Positions 11,801 to 21,447 of a stretch of DNA of 64,000 nt are shown piece by piece. The stretch is from Neocallimastix lanati (nom. inval.) (taxonomy: Eukaryota > Neocallimastigomycota > Neocallimastigomycetes > Neocallimastigales > Neocallimastigaceae). The stretch is taken from positions 1 through 64,000 of the forward strand of contig JACVTC010000069.1 in assembly GCA_016946835.1 (NCBI GenBank). Reading direction: 5' to 3'. The notes beneath the pieces are model-generated. The model ran no database searches, was not told the DNA's origin, and saw only the letters and a program-made list of their open reading frames with translations. A program made the translations under genes and the position numbers. Within the stretch, counting starts at the first letter, position 1. Every line of letters begins with the position of its first letter.

Positions 11801-12845
11801 ACACATCTTCTGAGTAATCATCATTCATCGTTGCTAAACGTATTCGTCCTGCACTAACTCCTATAGGTTCATACTGATAAGGTAATTTATCTAAAAATTG
11901 CTTTGTGATAATACTTAAGTTGCTACATGAATCTATTAAAGCCTTACCATGAACTCCATCTACTATTACATCAACCATAGCAATATCATCTTCTTGTGGT
12001 TCATGATGTTTACTTTTATATGTATGATCTATATTGTTCGTTATTATTGTAGTAGCACACATATTATCCACTGCACCTGAAATTTTAGTATTATTCTTTT
12101 CTAATTTAAGTCCTTGTGATACTTGAGACCGTATCTTTGGAGCAACGTCCAATAATTGTCCAAATGTAATATTGCAATTACTGGAGTTTAAATCTTTGAT
12201 CACGTCATAACTATCACAATCAGTTTGCATTTGTATTCTTTTTGGAATTCTAGTTGGCATAATTTCAGTTGATTTTTCTGATGATTTTTCTTGAATTAAT
12301 TTATTTAAAGTTTGTTTAGAATTATTTCCTTCCTGAGAAGTTTCATCATTAATAATATTAACATTACTATTTTTATTATTTTCCACAGAAGTACTAGTAC
12401 TAGCTCTTTCCTTATCTCTTAGCTCTTTCTCAATCCTCTTTTCTTTCTCTATTCTGGGTTGAGCCATAATCGAAGGATGTAATTGAGTTGTTGGCTTTTT
12501 GACTGGTCGCGATGTTCCCCTTAATTGATTTTCTTTTTGTTTTCGTAAACCTGGAGTAACTATTGGCTTAGGATCATCTCTTAGACTACGGTGAACCCTC
12601 TTTCCTCTTTGGTCACTAGTCTCTTCATCTTTAGGATTTGCCTTTCTCTTTATAACGTTTACTAAGTAATCCAATTCTTTGGAACCATCCGACTCATCAT
12701 CAAAATCTTCGTAATAATCCGTAGTAGTACCTTCTTGGAAATCAGCAATTTCTTCATAATCATCATCTTCTTTTAAGTCAACTGTTTTGGGACGATGGCA
12801 GACTGAAGCAATTTTTTTTGACGATGGGAGTGCTTCTACTCCCTT
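8856..12845 (-). pseudogene. pol: Element B pol region (protease-RT-RNase H-integrase)
   Basis: Follows the gag stop codon in the same frame. Order on the minus strand: acidic/basic spacer, retropepsin-like stretch (ALIDSCSNLSIIT, about 11930; the same Asp-Ser-Cys motif as in A), RT (RLCIDYRKVN, FSTLDLYSGYHQI, PFGLTGAPATF, FIDDILIYS, about 10850-11220), RNase H (RTDASYDGIGG, YTDHRPL), integrase zinc finger (H-H-C-C, about 9760-9880), catalytic core (LDIIGPL, TTDNGTQF, HPESNGLVEN) and a C-terminal VGPMKVVKK chromatin-type tail. About one break is present. Role in the family: polyprotein for maturation, cDNA synthesis and integration. Confidence 0.92.
12826..12843 (-). promoter_or_regulatory. 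Gag-pol read-through hairpin (element B)
   Basis: A perfect 6-bp hairpin (GGGAGT/ACTCCC, loop AGAAGC) begins a few bases after the gag stop TAA (12846-12848, minus strand). Pol continues in the same frame. The same arrangement, with a base-pairing variant of the stem, occurs in A. Confidence 0.55.
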
Positions 12846-13763
12846 TTAGTGGTTTAAATAATTTTCATAAAACTTCTTGCGGTTATTTTCCAATATAGAA
12901 TTTAATTTAGGACAGTTTCGTTTGGTATGTCCTTCATTGCTACAAAACCAGCAAGTACTAATTTTCATTTCTTTCATCTTGTTAGTGAGATTTTCTATAG
13001 ATACATTTTTGTGGGTTTTTGGTTTGTTAAAATCATTTGAAATGTTCTTATTAAAATTACTTTTAGAGTTAAGGAGATTGTAACGAGTCTTATCATAATA
13101 TTCAGTACTATTTTTAATAGATAAACGATCAACTTTTTCAGCTATAGCGAATGCTTTGGTAATAGAAATATGGTCTTTAAGCATAACCTTTCTCCATGCG
13201 TCAGGATTATTGGTTAAGGAATCTGCATAATCTAAAACACTAATTTTTCTTCTTCTCTTTTTATCCAATTTATGGTACAAAGATCTATAACGGACATTAA
13301 AATCTTTAACTTTCTCGTTCTTCTTTATTTTCATGGAACGTAATTCTCGTAACAAATTGGTTTGATCTTCTTTAAGTCCATAGAAAGTCTTCAGATGATT
13401 TATGATTTCATCAAGGCTTGGGTAGGTGGTAGTAGATTCACTTTCTTCATCATCTTCTCCTTCACTATCGCTATCGAAATCAGAATCTTCATCTTCAGTA
13501 AGGTCATTTCCATCTTCTAGTTCTTGGATAATTTCTCTTGGTTCTCCAGAAGCCGTTAATATACAAGCAGTAAAAATAGTTTCAGGATCCTTGATATGTT
13601 GGTATTTTATCCATGCCTTTAACTCATTTGCCCAGGAATTGATGTCAAGGTTTTGTTTAGTAAGCTTTTCAAAATCTTTTAATTCTTTCTTTAATTCTCT
13701 GAAGCTAAGCTTACTTTCTGGAGTACTCTCTGTTGGAGTACTGGAAGTACTGGATGTTCTCAT
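12846..13763 (-). CDS. gag: Element B Gag (305 aa, CCHC)
   Basis: Uninterrupted. It starts with a Ser/Thr-rich stretch; a short acidic tract (about residues 85-110) follows; then the capsid-like region shared with A (LLRELRSMKIKKNEKVKDF; ITKAFAIAEKVDRL), and a zinc knuckle CWFCSNEGHTKRNC. It ends NYLNH just before the shared TAA and hairpin. The Gag of element C is a more distant relative in the same order of motifs. Confidence 0.9.
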   Translation of the reverse strand: MRTSSTSSTPTESTPESKLSFRELKKELKDFEKLTKQNLDINSWANELKAWIKYQHIKDPETIFTACILTASGEPREIIQELEDGNDLTEDEDSDFDSDSEGEDDEESESTTTYPSLDEIINHLKTFYGLKEDQTNLLRELRSMKIKKNEKVKDFNVRYRSLYHKLDKKRRRKISVLDYADSLTNNPDAWRKVMLKDHISITKAFAIAEKVDRLSIKNSTEYYDKTRYNLLNSKSNFNKNISNDFNKPKTHKNVSIENLTNKMKEMKISTCWFCSNEGHTKRNCPKLNSILENNRKKFYENYLNH

Positions 13764-13924
13764 AAAATAAAATTTATTGTATCTATAGAATGCTAAACCT
13801 CGTAATGTATAAATTGTTATAAAAAAGTAAAAATAAAAAAAATTAAAAAAAAAAATAAATCTTTTAACTAATAAAATTATTAATTATTTATTATTATTAA
13901 TCACTTATTAAATTATAATAATCG

Positions 13925-14090
13925 TGCAATCTGATAGTACACACTGTCTGACGTGCAGCTTACCTCTTGAAAGGTGTCATGTCACGCGTGTGCCACGGTT
14001 ACTATTTTCAATATAAAAAATAGCAGTCCAGAGCCTACTAGCCCAATTACTATGTAGGATAAACTTAACCCGGAAATCTATGCACGAATA
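13925..14090 (-). ncRNA. Conserved structured leader block, element B
   Basis: Counterpart of 6957-7130. The blocks share long identical stretches such as CAGTCCAGAGCCTACTAG and GCCCAATTACTATGTAGG. The hairpin at about 13999-14026 keeps its stem through paired changes relative to A. It lies between primer site and gag; no ORF is present. Confidence 0.6.
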
Positions 14091-14248
14091 TTAGTTTAAT
14101 TTAATATCAATTAATATTTTTAACAATTAATAATAATTAGTTAAAAATATAAAAATTGTTTTTTTTTTTAAAAAAATATTTGTTTTATAAGAAAAATTAT
14201 TTATTAATATTATAATTTTATCCCTAATGTATTAATTTATTATTATAT

Positions 14249-14266
14249 TCCCCGATATCTCCACCA
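14249..14266 (-). promoter_or_regulatory. Primer-binding site, element B
   Basis: Minus-strand TGGTGGAGATATCGGGGA starts eight bases inside the 5' LTR end and is the same as in element A, which argues for a common tRNA primer. Confidence 0.8.
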
Positions 14267-14274
14267 ATTTTTCA

Positions 14275-15062
14275 TGGTATGGTTCATATAATTTTAGGAA
14301 TATAATAATAATTAACACAAATAATAAAATTACAATAAAAAAAAATAATTTGTTTTAAAATCAATATTTATTTATTTAAATTTATAAAAGAAAAATAATA
14401 ATATAATTATTTATTTAATAAAAAGAAAGTTATTCATTATATTTTATTTCACTAAAATTACATGTATTTATATTTTTTTATCAAATTAAAATTTGTAAAG
14501 CCTAACTATTTTTTTAATAAACTAATTACTAATTATTTTTATAAATAAAACATTTAAATTGAAATTGAATTATTATTTTAGTTAATAATATTATTGTTAT
14601 AAATAGTAGTTATATATTATTGAATTATTAATTATTTAATAATAGTTTAATACTAATATATATAAAATAAAAATAAAGAGATTATACAGAATATTTTATT
14701 GTGGTTTAGTTAAATTTAGTAATTAAAAATAAATTTAAATTGATAACGAAAATTTTAATAACTAATTAAATAGATTTGATTATTTTCAATATAACATAAT
14801 ACAAAAGAAATATAATATTAATATATTAAGTGGGCAAGGACAATATTCTTGGCTAAAGATTTTTAATACATTATAATGGAATCGGATCGATAATTCAAAA
14901 AGGAATTATAAGTTAATTAGTGATTTATTAACTTAAGATTTCTATTTAGTAATATTTGAAGAATATTGGAAAGTTCCAATTATATAGAATAGAATAATCT
15001 ATAAGGTTAGAATAATTTATATTATTCTAGCACAATTAGTATTATTTGTTCATTCTGTATTA
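14275..15062 (-). repeat. 5' LTR of element B (788 bp)
   Basis: Identical by eye to 8045-8832; see the element entry. The outer edge is followed by TTAA, the target duplication. Confidence 0.93.
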
Positions 15063-15078
15063 TTAAATTTAAAAAATA

Positions 15079-15150
15079 TTATTTCTGGTATAGTTGTTAG
15101 TAACTAATACCATGAATCAAACTACTTAGGGTTCGATTCACATTTATTAT
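15079..15150 (+). pseudogene. tRNA-like relic (A-box plus B-box)
   Basis: TGGTATAGTTGTTAG (15086-15100) is a strong A-box/D-arm, close to that of eukaryotic tRNA-Glu, and GGTTCGATTCA (15130-15140) is a B-box, 44 bases apart as in a tRNA. T-arm pairing is only two of five pairs and the acceptor stem does not form, so it is a decayed tRNA or the head of a tRNA-derived SINE. It lies directly outside the 5' end of element B. Confidence 0.5.
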
Positions 15151-15619
15151 TATTTTATAGTTTTATTCTAAAAAATATCTAGAAGATTCTTTATAGTTCA
15201 AGAAATTACTAGAATTTCTTGATAATTCTTGTGTTTAATTAATTAAAATTTATTCTATTAAATTCTTAATTCTATTGTTTTCTATTTTTTCTAAATTTTT
15301 CGATTTTTAAGAACTTTTTAGAAACTTTTATTTTTATTTTTTAATAACTTTAACTTTTGAAAAAAAATATAAATATGAGTAAAATTCTTATTAACAAATA
15401 TTCTTTTCTTTGTGTTTTTTATTTTAATTTTGTTTAGTTAATAAAACTTAATTTTTTAATAAAACTTTTTTTAATATTAATACTATATCAACCCTTGCGG
15501 CTTATAGTATTATAATAAATATAATTAATAAAATAATTATAATAAAAGAAAAAAAATAAATAAAAAATAAAATAATTTTTGTTTTTTTTGAGTGTTATTA
15601 TATTTATTATAATATTTTG
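15151..15619. other. A+T-rich spacer with one hairpin
   Basis: No gene. It holds a 10-bp perfect inverted repeat (15478-15487 with 15503-15512) around the loop TCAACCCTTGCGGCT, an unusually G+C-rich loop for the area. It separates the tRNA-like relic from the broken 3' side of element D; no LTR of D is recognised here. Confidence 0.6.
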
Positions 15620-17851
15620 TTATACTGGCAGATCAGTTATAAAATCCAATTGTACCTCTTGCCAGGGTAATTCTGCAACCGGAACTCTTACCGCAGTACC
15701 ATATTCTTTATGGCGATCATCTTTCTTGGTAGCGCAGGTTCTACAAGCTTTCACGTAGCCTGATATATCCTTCCTCATCTTCGGCCAGTAGAAATTCCTA
15801 GATACTAGGTCCGAAGTCTTATCAATTCCTAAGTGTTCTGCGTACTCTGAGTCATGGTTTAGTTGAATAATTGTCTTCCTGAACGTTGTGGGCACGTAAA
15901 TTTGTTCAGGGTTTTCCTTTCTAACCAGAAGACCATCTACTTCTAGCCAATGCTTCTTGTTATAATTATTTCTGGCATCTTCTGCTAGATCTTTCATAAT
16001 CTCTTGGGCCATTTTGTCCTGTCGGTAGGCCTGCTTGATATCATCCACGAAATTGGTAGCTAAGGCTAGATAACTAGCTTCTCCATCTACGTCATCAAAT
16101 CCTACCAATTGATCGGGTTTTAATAGACTATCTTTATCAAATTCTTTACCCTCAGTTTTCTCAGTTTCAACTCTTGAGAGGGCGTCAGCTTTACCATTTT
16201 TCTTCCCAGGTCTGTAAACTATTTCAAACCAGTATGTGGCGAATAGTTCTTGCCATCTAATTTGCCTAGGAGTTAGTAATTGTGGTTTGGTAGCGAACAA
16301 CAGGTTTCTGTGGTCACTATAAACAATAATCTTATGCTTCGCACCTTGAAGCAAGTGTCGCCATTCTGTAAAAGCAGTCTTAATGGCTAATAGTTCTTTC
16401 TCTGTAATCGAATAGTTTACTTCAGCCTTGCTGAGTGTCTTAGAATAATAATATATAGGATGAAGGGTACCATCGTCTCCTTTTTGTGACAGCACACCTC
16501 CTATCGCGTAATTACTAGCATCACATTCGACGAAGAACTGTTTCTCGTGGTCAGGGAAAGCTAGCACTGGCGGAGAGGTAAGCATTTCCTTTAATTTGTG
16601 AAACGCGGCCAATCCTTCTTCACTCCATTCGAATTTTTCCTTCTTTGAAGTCATTTTAAATAGCGGTTTGGCTATTTCTGAAAAATTCTTAATAAAATTC
16701 CTGTAATAATTGCAAAAGCCTAAGAAGCTTTGCATCTGCTTGACATTTTCTGGTTGTGGCCATTCTGCCACGGCCTTAATCTTTTCTGGGTCAGTCTCTA
16801 CACCATCCTTGCTGACCACATGGCCTAAAAATGAAATCTTTAACTTATGTAGCTCACATTTGGACATCTTAGCTACGAGTTTATGTTGTATCAGCTTCTT
16901 TAAAATCGTTCGAACATGCTCTACATGTTCCTCCAAAGTTTTGGAATATTCGACGATGTCATCTAGGTAGACTTGACAGTACTTCCCAATATCCTCACTG
17001 AAGACATCATTCACGAAGCTTTGGAACACTGCTGGCGCATTGGTTAGCCCAAAAGGCATTACCAAATGCTCAAAGTGTCCAAACTTGGTGTTGAAGGCTG
17101 TCTTGTACTCATCACCTTCTCGAATTCTTACCAAGTTATAGGCAGATTTTAGATCGAACTTGGAGAACACGACTGCTCCTTTCATAGCTTCGAACACTGC
17201 ACTAATTCTTGGGATCGGATAGGCATTGCGTTTGGTCCATTGGTTCAGTTTGCGATAATCCATGCAAAGTCGTAGCTCACCTGATTTCTTCGGCACGAAC
17301 AATACAGGGTAACCCGCCGGAGATTCTGACCTTCTTATAAACCCCTTAGCTAAATTTTCATCAATATATTCTTTGAGTGCTTTCTCTTCTTTAGGACTCG
17401 TTGGGTAGATAGCTCCTTTATAAAGTGGTGCATCAGGCTCTAGTTCTATTTTGCAATCATACGGTCTGTGCTCTGGTAATGTCTCAGCGATTTCTTCATT
17501 GAAAGCTTCCGTTAAGTCTCCATAATACTTATCTATAATTTCGCCTATTGACAATAGCTTCTCAAGTCCCACTTTTCTGATTGTTTCTGCTACCGAATCC
17601 TCTTGTGTGATCATGGCTAGATGATCTTTTGTCTGGCTATCTTTTTGTACACTACTTTCCGTAGGGTTTTTATTAATTTCACTCTCCTTTAGACTTTTAG
17701 TCTTCTGTACCTTGAACCAATCTGCCCATTTGTCGTAATCCACTAAGTAATCGTAGTAATCCATCGTATACTCAATTCCTCTATCACGGTAATATTGCCT
17801 CGTTAATTCATACACCGTGTCTTTCAACTTCTGGTTATCAATAACCTGCAC
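15620..17851 (-). CDS. pol: Element D pol (RT-RNase H-partial integrase), 743 aa
   Basis: RT motifs: LRLCMDYRKLNQWT, FSKFDLKSAYNLVRI, MPFGLTNAPAVFQ and the catalytic VYLDDIVEYS near residue 297. RNase H: FFVECDASNYAIGG (about 442), YSITEKELLAI, IIVYSDHRNLLF. Integrase: the H-H-C-C finger (HLGIDKTS ... CRTCATKK, about 680-720) and the first strand of the core (WQEVQLDFITDLPV), where the frame ends. In the Ty3/gypsy family a full integrase would continue for some 300 residues. Translation probably follows gag-protease by frameshifting at the 14-bp overlap. Confidence 0.85.
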   Translation of the reverse strand: MQVIDNQKLKDTVYELTRQYYRDRGIEYTMDYYDYLVDYDKWADWFKVQKTKSLKESEINKNPTESSVQKDSQTKDHLAMITQEDSVAETIRKVGLEKLLSIGEIIDKYYGDLTEAFNEEIAETLPEHRPYDCKIELEPDAPLYKGAIYPTSPKEEKALKEYIDENLAKGFIRRSESPAGYPVLFVPKKSGELRLCMDYRKLNQWTKRNAYPIPRISAVFEAMKGAVVFSKFDLKSAYNLVRIREGDEYKTAFNTKFGHFEHLVMPFGLTNAPAVFQSFVNDVFSEDIGKYCQVYLDDIVEYSKTLEEHVEHVRTILKKLIQHKLVAKMSKCELHKLKISFLGHVVSKDGVETDPEKIKAVAEWPQPENVKQMQSFLGFCNYYRNFIKNFSEIAKPLFKMTSKKEKFEWSEEGLAAFHKLKEMLTSPPVLAFPDHEKQFFVECDASNYAIGGVLSQKGDDGTLHPIYYYSKTLSKAEVNYSITEKELLAIKTAFTEWRHLLQGAKHKIIVYSDHRNLLFATKPQLLTPRQIRWQELFATYWFEIVYRPGKKNGKADALSRVETEKTEGKEFDKDSLLKPDQLVGFDDVDGEASYLALATNFVDDIKQAYRQDKMAQEIMKDLAEDARNNYNKKHWLEVDGLLVRKENPEQIYVPTTFRKTIIQLNHDSEYAEHLGIDKTSDLVSRNFYWPKMRKDISGYVKACRTCATKKDDRHKEYGTAVRVPVAELPWQEVQLDFITDLPV

Positions 17852-20138
17852 ACTCTTCTGGTGAGTCTACATCTGGTAGCCCTGGTCTTTCGCCATCTAT
17901 TTTATATACCTTAGGCTGTTGATCATGGACGTCAATCTTTCTATAGATTAAGTGTCTATCCATGAATCTTGATCCCAGAATGATCGTTCTAGGCATAGCC
18001 TCGGCTAGCCTGCATCTTGTATTAAAGTCATACCATTTGACTTTACCAGTACGCTCTTCGACCAGCTTAATCTTAATCTTGAATTCTTCCGTAACCTGTG
18101 GTATTAGCACTTTACCAGCGGCAGTAGTGAACGTTAGGGGACGGTCTTCTGTCTTGAGTCCCATCTCCTTGGCTAACTGCGGATGGATCATGTTGATCTG
18201 TGATCCAGTATCGTACAGCACGTTTAAATCTTGGAGCCCCTCTTTGGTACGAAGATTACTTATCTTGGCCTGTGGCACAAATTCTTCGCACTCAGACCCA
18301 TCTTGCATCAGAAGTGCTGTCTTGGGAATTGGATTATTACTGCTGGTACGTGAGTCCTTATAGTAGTTTTGTTTTTCGCCTGGTCTCGTACCGAAATCCT
18401 TACCACTATTGTGGTTATATCCATCTTTCTTGTTTTTATCGTAATTGTTTTGCTTAGTAGGCTCTTTCCTACTGAAATCTCTTTTATCGCCTCGGCGATT
18501 ATCGCTGTTCCTCCTTCTTTTGGCTTCAATATCCTTGGAGGGTCTTCGCGGGTCCATCATTCCAAGTAGGGCCATGATGGCTATCTTCCTCTCGCAGTTG
18601 TATTCGTATCTTTCTAGGTAATCGTCTTTGTAATCCGCGGGGAATGTATCGCATCTCCTTAGACAAGTCACGTAATCTTCTAAGGTTTGCTTTTCTGCAG
18701 GTAGATCATAAAAGGCTTCACGAACCGAGGGTCTAACTTGTTGTACGAGTAGTAGTCTTTTGGTTTCATCCGCTAGCTGAAGTATTCTACTTAGCCTATT
18801 GAATTCTGATAGGTACTCATAGGCTTTACCCCAATCGTGCCTAAGTTTAAGCATTGCTGTTTTAACTTCTTTCAATGTTCTTTCACTTTTAAATTCCTTC
18901 AGCAATCTATCCATCAACCTTTGAGGTTGTGGGTCATCTCGTTGTTTGAATACTTCGTCCATTTGGTACCACTTCTTAGCAGTTCCTTGTAAGTGGTCCT
19001 CAATAAAGTACAACATAGCCGTGGGCTCGCTTTGGTAATACTTCTGGTGTCTACCAAAGTACCTTTTTAACCTGTCAATAAATAATTCTACATCCCCAGT
19101 TTCACCATTGAACATTGGGATGTCTCGTTCGTACTCCACGGGGTACGCGTCGGTCATAACCACATCTTCCATCGCACTTCTGGTCATTATAGGCGGTGTG
19201 AGGTGGTGATAACTACCGTATCTTGCTTCTTTAGTATCTATATGTAGTGGGAAAGGTTTGCTCGTCGATGCCTGCTCCTTATTCTGAGCATCCAAAGCCA
19301 GCTTACCCAGTCGTTCGATCTCCTGTTGCTGTACTTGGTTAATGGCCATTAGCTTCTCGATTTTTTCTTCGAGCTCATTCAAGTGTACCTTATCCCTTTC
19401 TTGGTTCGCATCCAAGAATTCCTCAATCTTGTACAACTTTTGACCTTTATCCTCTAGGTCTTGTTGTATTTGTTTTCCTTTTATCTGGTCCGCATCCAGA
19501 TAGGTTTCAATCTTTTTGATTTCAGCTTTAACAGCGGCCTCTTTATCTTTACTTTCAGCAAGTTGCTGACTTAGATACGCTTGTACCTTTTGAAGCTCTA
19601 GCACACTAGCTTGGCTACTAGACTCCTCTTCTTCCACACGCCTCTCAACCTCTCCAAATCGTTGGTCCACAGCGGGGATAAAGTTGCTTAGTTCAGCTTC
19701 AATTTTAGCGAATCTTATTTCACTTTGGTTTTGCATCTGTTCTATCATCGCAGCCGTCTGTTGCTGAGTGCTTATTATCATGTTCTTAAAATCCTCCATC
19801 TGCTTACTCAGCAAAGCAGCAAAGTCCATTGCTCCAGCATTAACATTTTTGCTTGAACTTTCTCCTTGGTTAGTCCCTGGCTTGCTGGCTTCAGGTTTAC
19901 TAGCCTCGGGTTGACTCTTCTCAGGCGCCGCAGCTGGTTTAGGTTTAGAAACAGCTGGTTTCTCAGGAGTACTAGTCACTTTCTTGTCTCCTGTATTTTG
20001 GCGTCGAGATGGAGGTGCTTCTACAGGCGTAGGGCTACTCTCTGCAGTCACGCTGCCCACCGAACTCTTCAAAGAACCACTCCTTGTGGTTTTTCTTGTG
20101 TTTTCGGGCGCTTTATTACTCTTATTCTTTTTATCCAT
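17838..20138 (-). CDS. gag: Element D Gag-protease, 766 aa
   Basis: N-terminal low-complexity Ser/Pro/Lys region (1-100), a long coiled coil (about 140-285, heptads with repeats of the type KIE-LDA-Q), a Ty3-type Gag core (about 335-520: RDIPMFNGETGDVELFIDRL, GTAKKWYQM), a basic Asn/Lys/Asp linker without a visible CCHC knuckle, and a C-terminal retropepsin-like domain with LYDTGSQINMIHPQLA near residue 640. A coiled coil before the capsid core is unusual compared with A and B. Pol follows with a 14-base overlap, the layout of frameshift-expressed elements. Confidence 0.85.
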   Translation of the reverse strand: MDKKNKSNKAPENTRKTTRSGSLKSSVGSVTAESSPTPVEAPPSRRQNTGDKKVTSTPEKPAVSKPKPAAAPEKSQPEASKPEASKPGTNQGESSSKNVNAGAMDFAALLSKQMEDFKNMIISTQQQTAAMIEQMQNQSEIRFAKIEAELSNFIPAVDQRFGEVERRVEEEESSSQASVLELQKVQAYLSQQLAESKDKEAAVKAEIKKIETYLDADQIKGKQIQQDLEDKGQKLYKIEEFLDANQERDKVHLNELEEKIEKLMAINQVQQQEIERLGKLALDAQNKEQASTSKPFPLHIDTKEARYGSYHHLTPPIMTRSAMEDVVMTDAYPVEYERDIPMFNGETGDVELFIDRLKRYFGRHQKYYQSEPTAMLYFIEDHLQGTAKKWYQMDEVFKQRDDPQPQRLMDRLLKEFKSERTLKEVKTAMLKLRHDWGKAYEYLSEFNRLSRILQLADETKRLLLVQQVRPSVREAFYDLPAEKQTLEDYVTCLRRCDTFPADYKDDYLERYEYNCERKIAIMALLGMMDPRRPSKDIEAKRRRNSDNRRGDKRDFSRKEPTKQNNYDKNKKDGYNHNSGKDFGTRPGEKQNYYKDSRTSSNNPIPKTALLMQDGSECEEFVPQAKISNLRTKEGLQDLNVLYDTGSQINMIHPQLAKEMGLKTEDRPLTFTTAAGKVLIPQVTEEFKIKIKLVEERTGKVKWYDFNTRCRLAEAMPRTIILGSRFMDRHLIYRKIDVHDQQPKVYKIDGERPGLPDVDSPEECAGY

Positions 20139-21447
20139 TTACTTTTCTTAATAATTTATCTAGTAATAATAAATATATTCACTCACTTTTAGTTTATTTA
20201 AAAGATTATAATTTGTTCACTTACTTAAATTTATTTAGTTGATATGATCGTCCACTTAATTTTTTTTTAATAATAATATAAAATAAATAAAAATAAAAAA
20301 AATAAAAATAATTTTTTTTTTAAAAAAATTAAATGTATAAAAATTAATAATTTAAATAAATAATTATTTTAAAAATTTTTTCTTTCGCTTCCCGAGTCAC
20401 TACAAATATAAATTTGTATAAAAAATGACTACCTATCAAGCAAAAACGAATTTTATTTGGTAAAGAACGAAATTTTTATTAATTAAAAATCGGTACTACC
20501 AAAAATTTAAAATTTTTAAATTAAATAATGATTTATAATTAAATTATTAATAAATTAAATTTCGGATATGCGAAATTTTAAAAAATTTAAATTTTTAAAT
20601 TTTTGATCAAAATTTTATTTTGAATCCAAAAAAATTTTTTTTTTTTTTTAACTAAAATTTTCGTGGCTTCTTCCGCTACGTATTGTGGCGTAAAATTATG
20701 TATCAAAAATTTTCTAAGTTATACATTTAAAAATAAACAAAGAGAATAATTAAACTATGATTTATTATTTAAGTATTAATTTTTTATTTTATAAAACTAA
20801 CTATTCTATCTATTAAATTATTACTTAGCGTTTAAATTTTTATTTAATTATTATCGGCTATTTGGTAATAAAGCGTTACTATTGTAAAAGGTACGTTTAT
20901 TATTAACTAAAATAACGAATAATAACTAAATCTAAAGGCTAAGATAACTTAACACCTCTCTATTCGAGTTGTTAATAATAAACACTAAATTAATTAATTC
21001 AATAACTATTATTTCTTAATTACACTAGAATATAGCGCAGCACTTTATAACTCTATTTGTTATCAGTTACTGGGCTTACACTGCGTAATATATTTTATTT
21101 AATAATTATATTTTATTTATTAATATTAATATTTATAATAACAATTTACGTTAATAGTAACGCTAGTGCGTTACAGTTACAAGTTCAATTATTATTTATA
21201 CATGTCAATAATATTATGATTGGTAAATAATTTAATTTAACTTAGTTTACTAATCACTAAATAAAATATATTTAAATAAGTATTTAACTATATAATTAAT
21301 TATAAAATAATAAAATTTAATGTACGAAATTAACAAAAGATTTTATTTGATTAGCCGAAATTGCTAGCTGTTTAGAGATACGTTACGTAACCAAAGAACT
21401 GTCATTGGATAGGCTTGAAGTTACCATGTATCTGTTACACAAATTTT
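20139..21447. other. A+T-rich DNA between elements D and C
   Basis: No gene is seen. It should include the leader and possibly the decayed 5' LTR of D, but no boundary can be set. A 14-base match to the LTR start of element A (TGGTAAAGAACGAA, 20458-20471, plus orientation) may mark an old LTR fragment. Patches with more G+C lie at about 20660-20700 and 21355-21440. Confidence 0.5.

Larger units (their letters stand above)
8041..15066 (-). mobile_element. Ty3/gypsy LTR element B, nearly whole and young
   Basis: Minus-strand element with two 788-bp LTRs (8045-8832 and 14275-15062) that are identical by eye, flanked by a TTAA duplication (8041-8044 and 15063-15066). Parts: primer site 14249-14266, conserved leader block, gag 12846-13763, pol 8856-12845, purine tract 8833-8845. 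Identical LTRs imply a very recent insertion. The element looks nearly whole, with about one break in pol. It landed exactly at the outer edge of the LTR of element A. Confidence 0.95.
15620..20138 (-). mobile_element. Ty3/gypsy element D, incomplete, G+C-richer family
   Basis: Minus-strand gag-protease ORF (17838-20138) and pol ORF (15620-17851), overlapping by 14 bases in different frames. The G+C content (about 40-47% in sampled lines) is far above that of A, B, C and E. RT and RNase H are complete, but integrase stops at the beginning of its catalytic core and no LTR, primer site or purine tract could be placed on either side. It is therefore an incomplete fossil, despite two long open frames. 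It is only distantly related to A and B (YLDD-type RT, different Gag). Confidence 0.88.

Noticed and set aside
15079-15150. Functional tRNA-Glu gene
   Set aside because: A- and B-box are good, but the acceptor stem does not pair and the T-stem has only two of five pairs.
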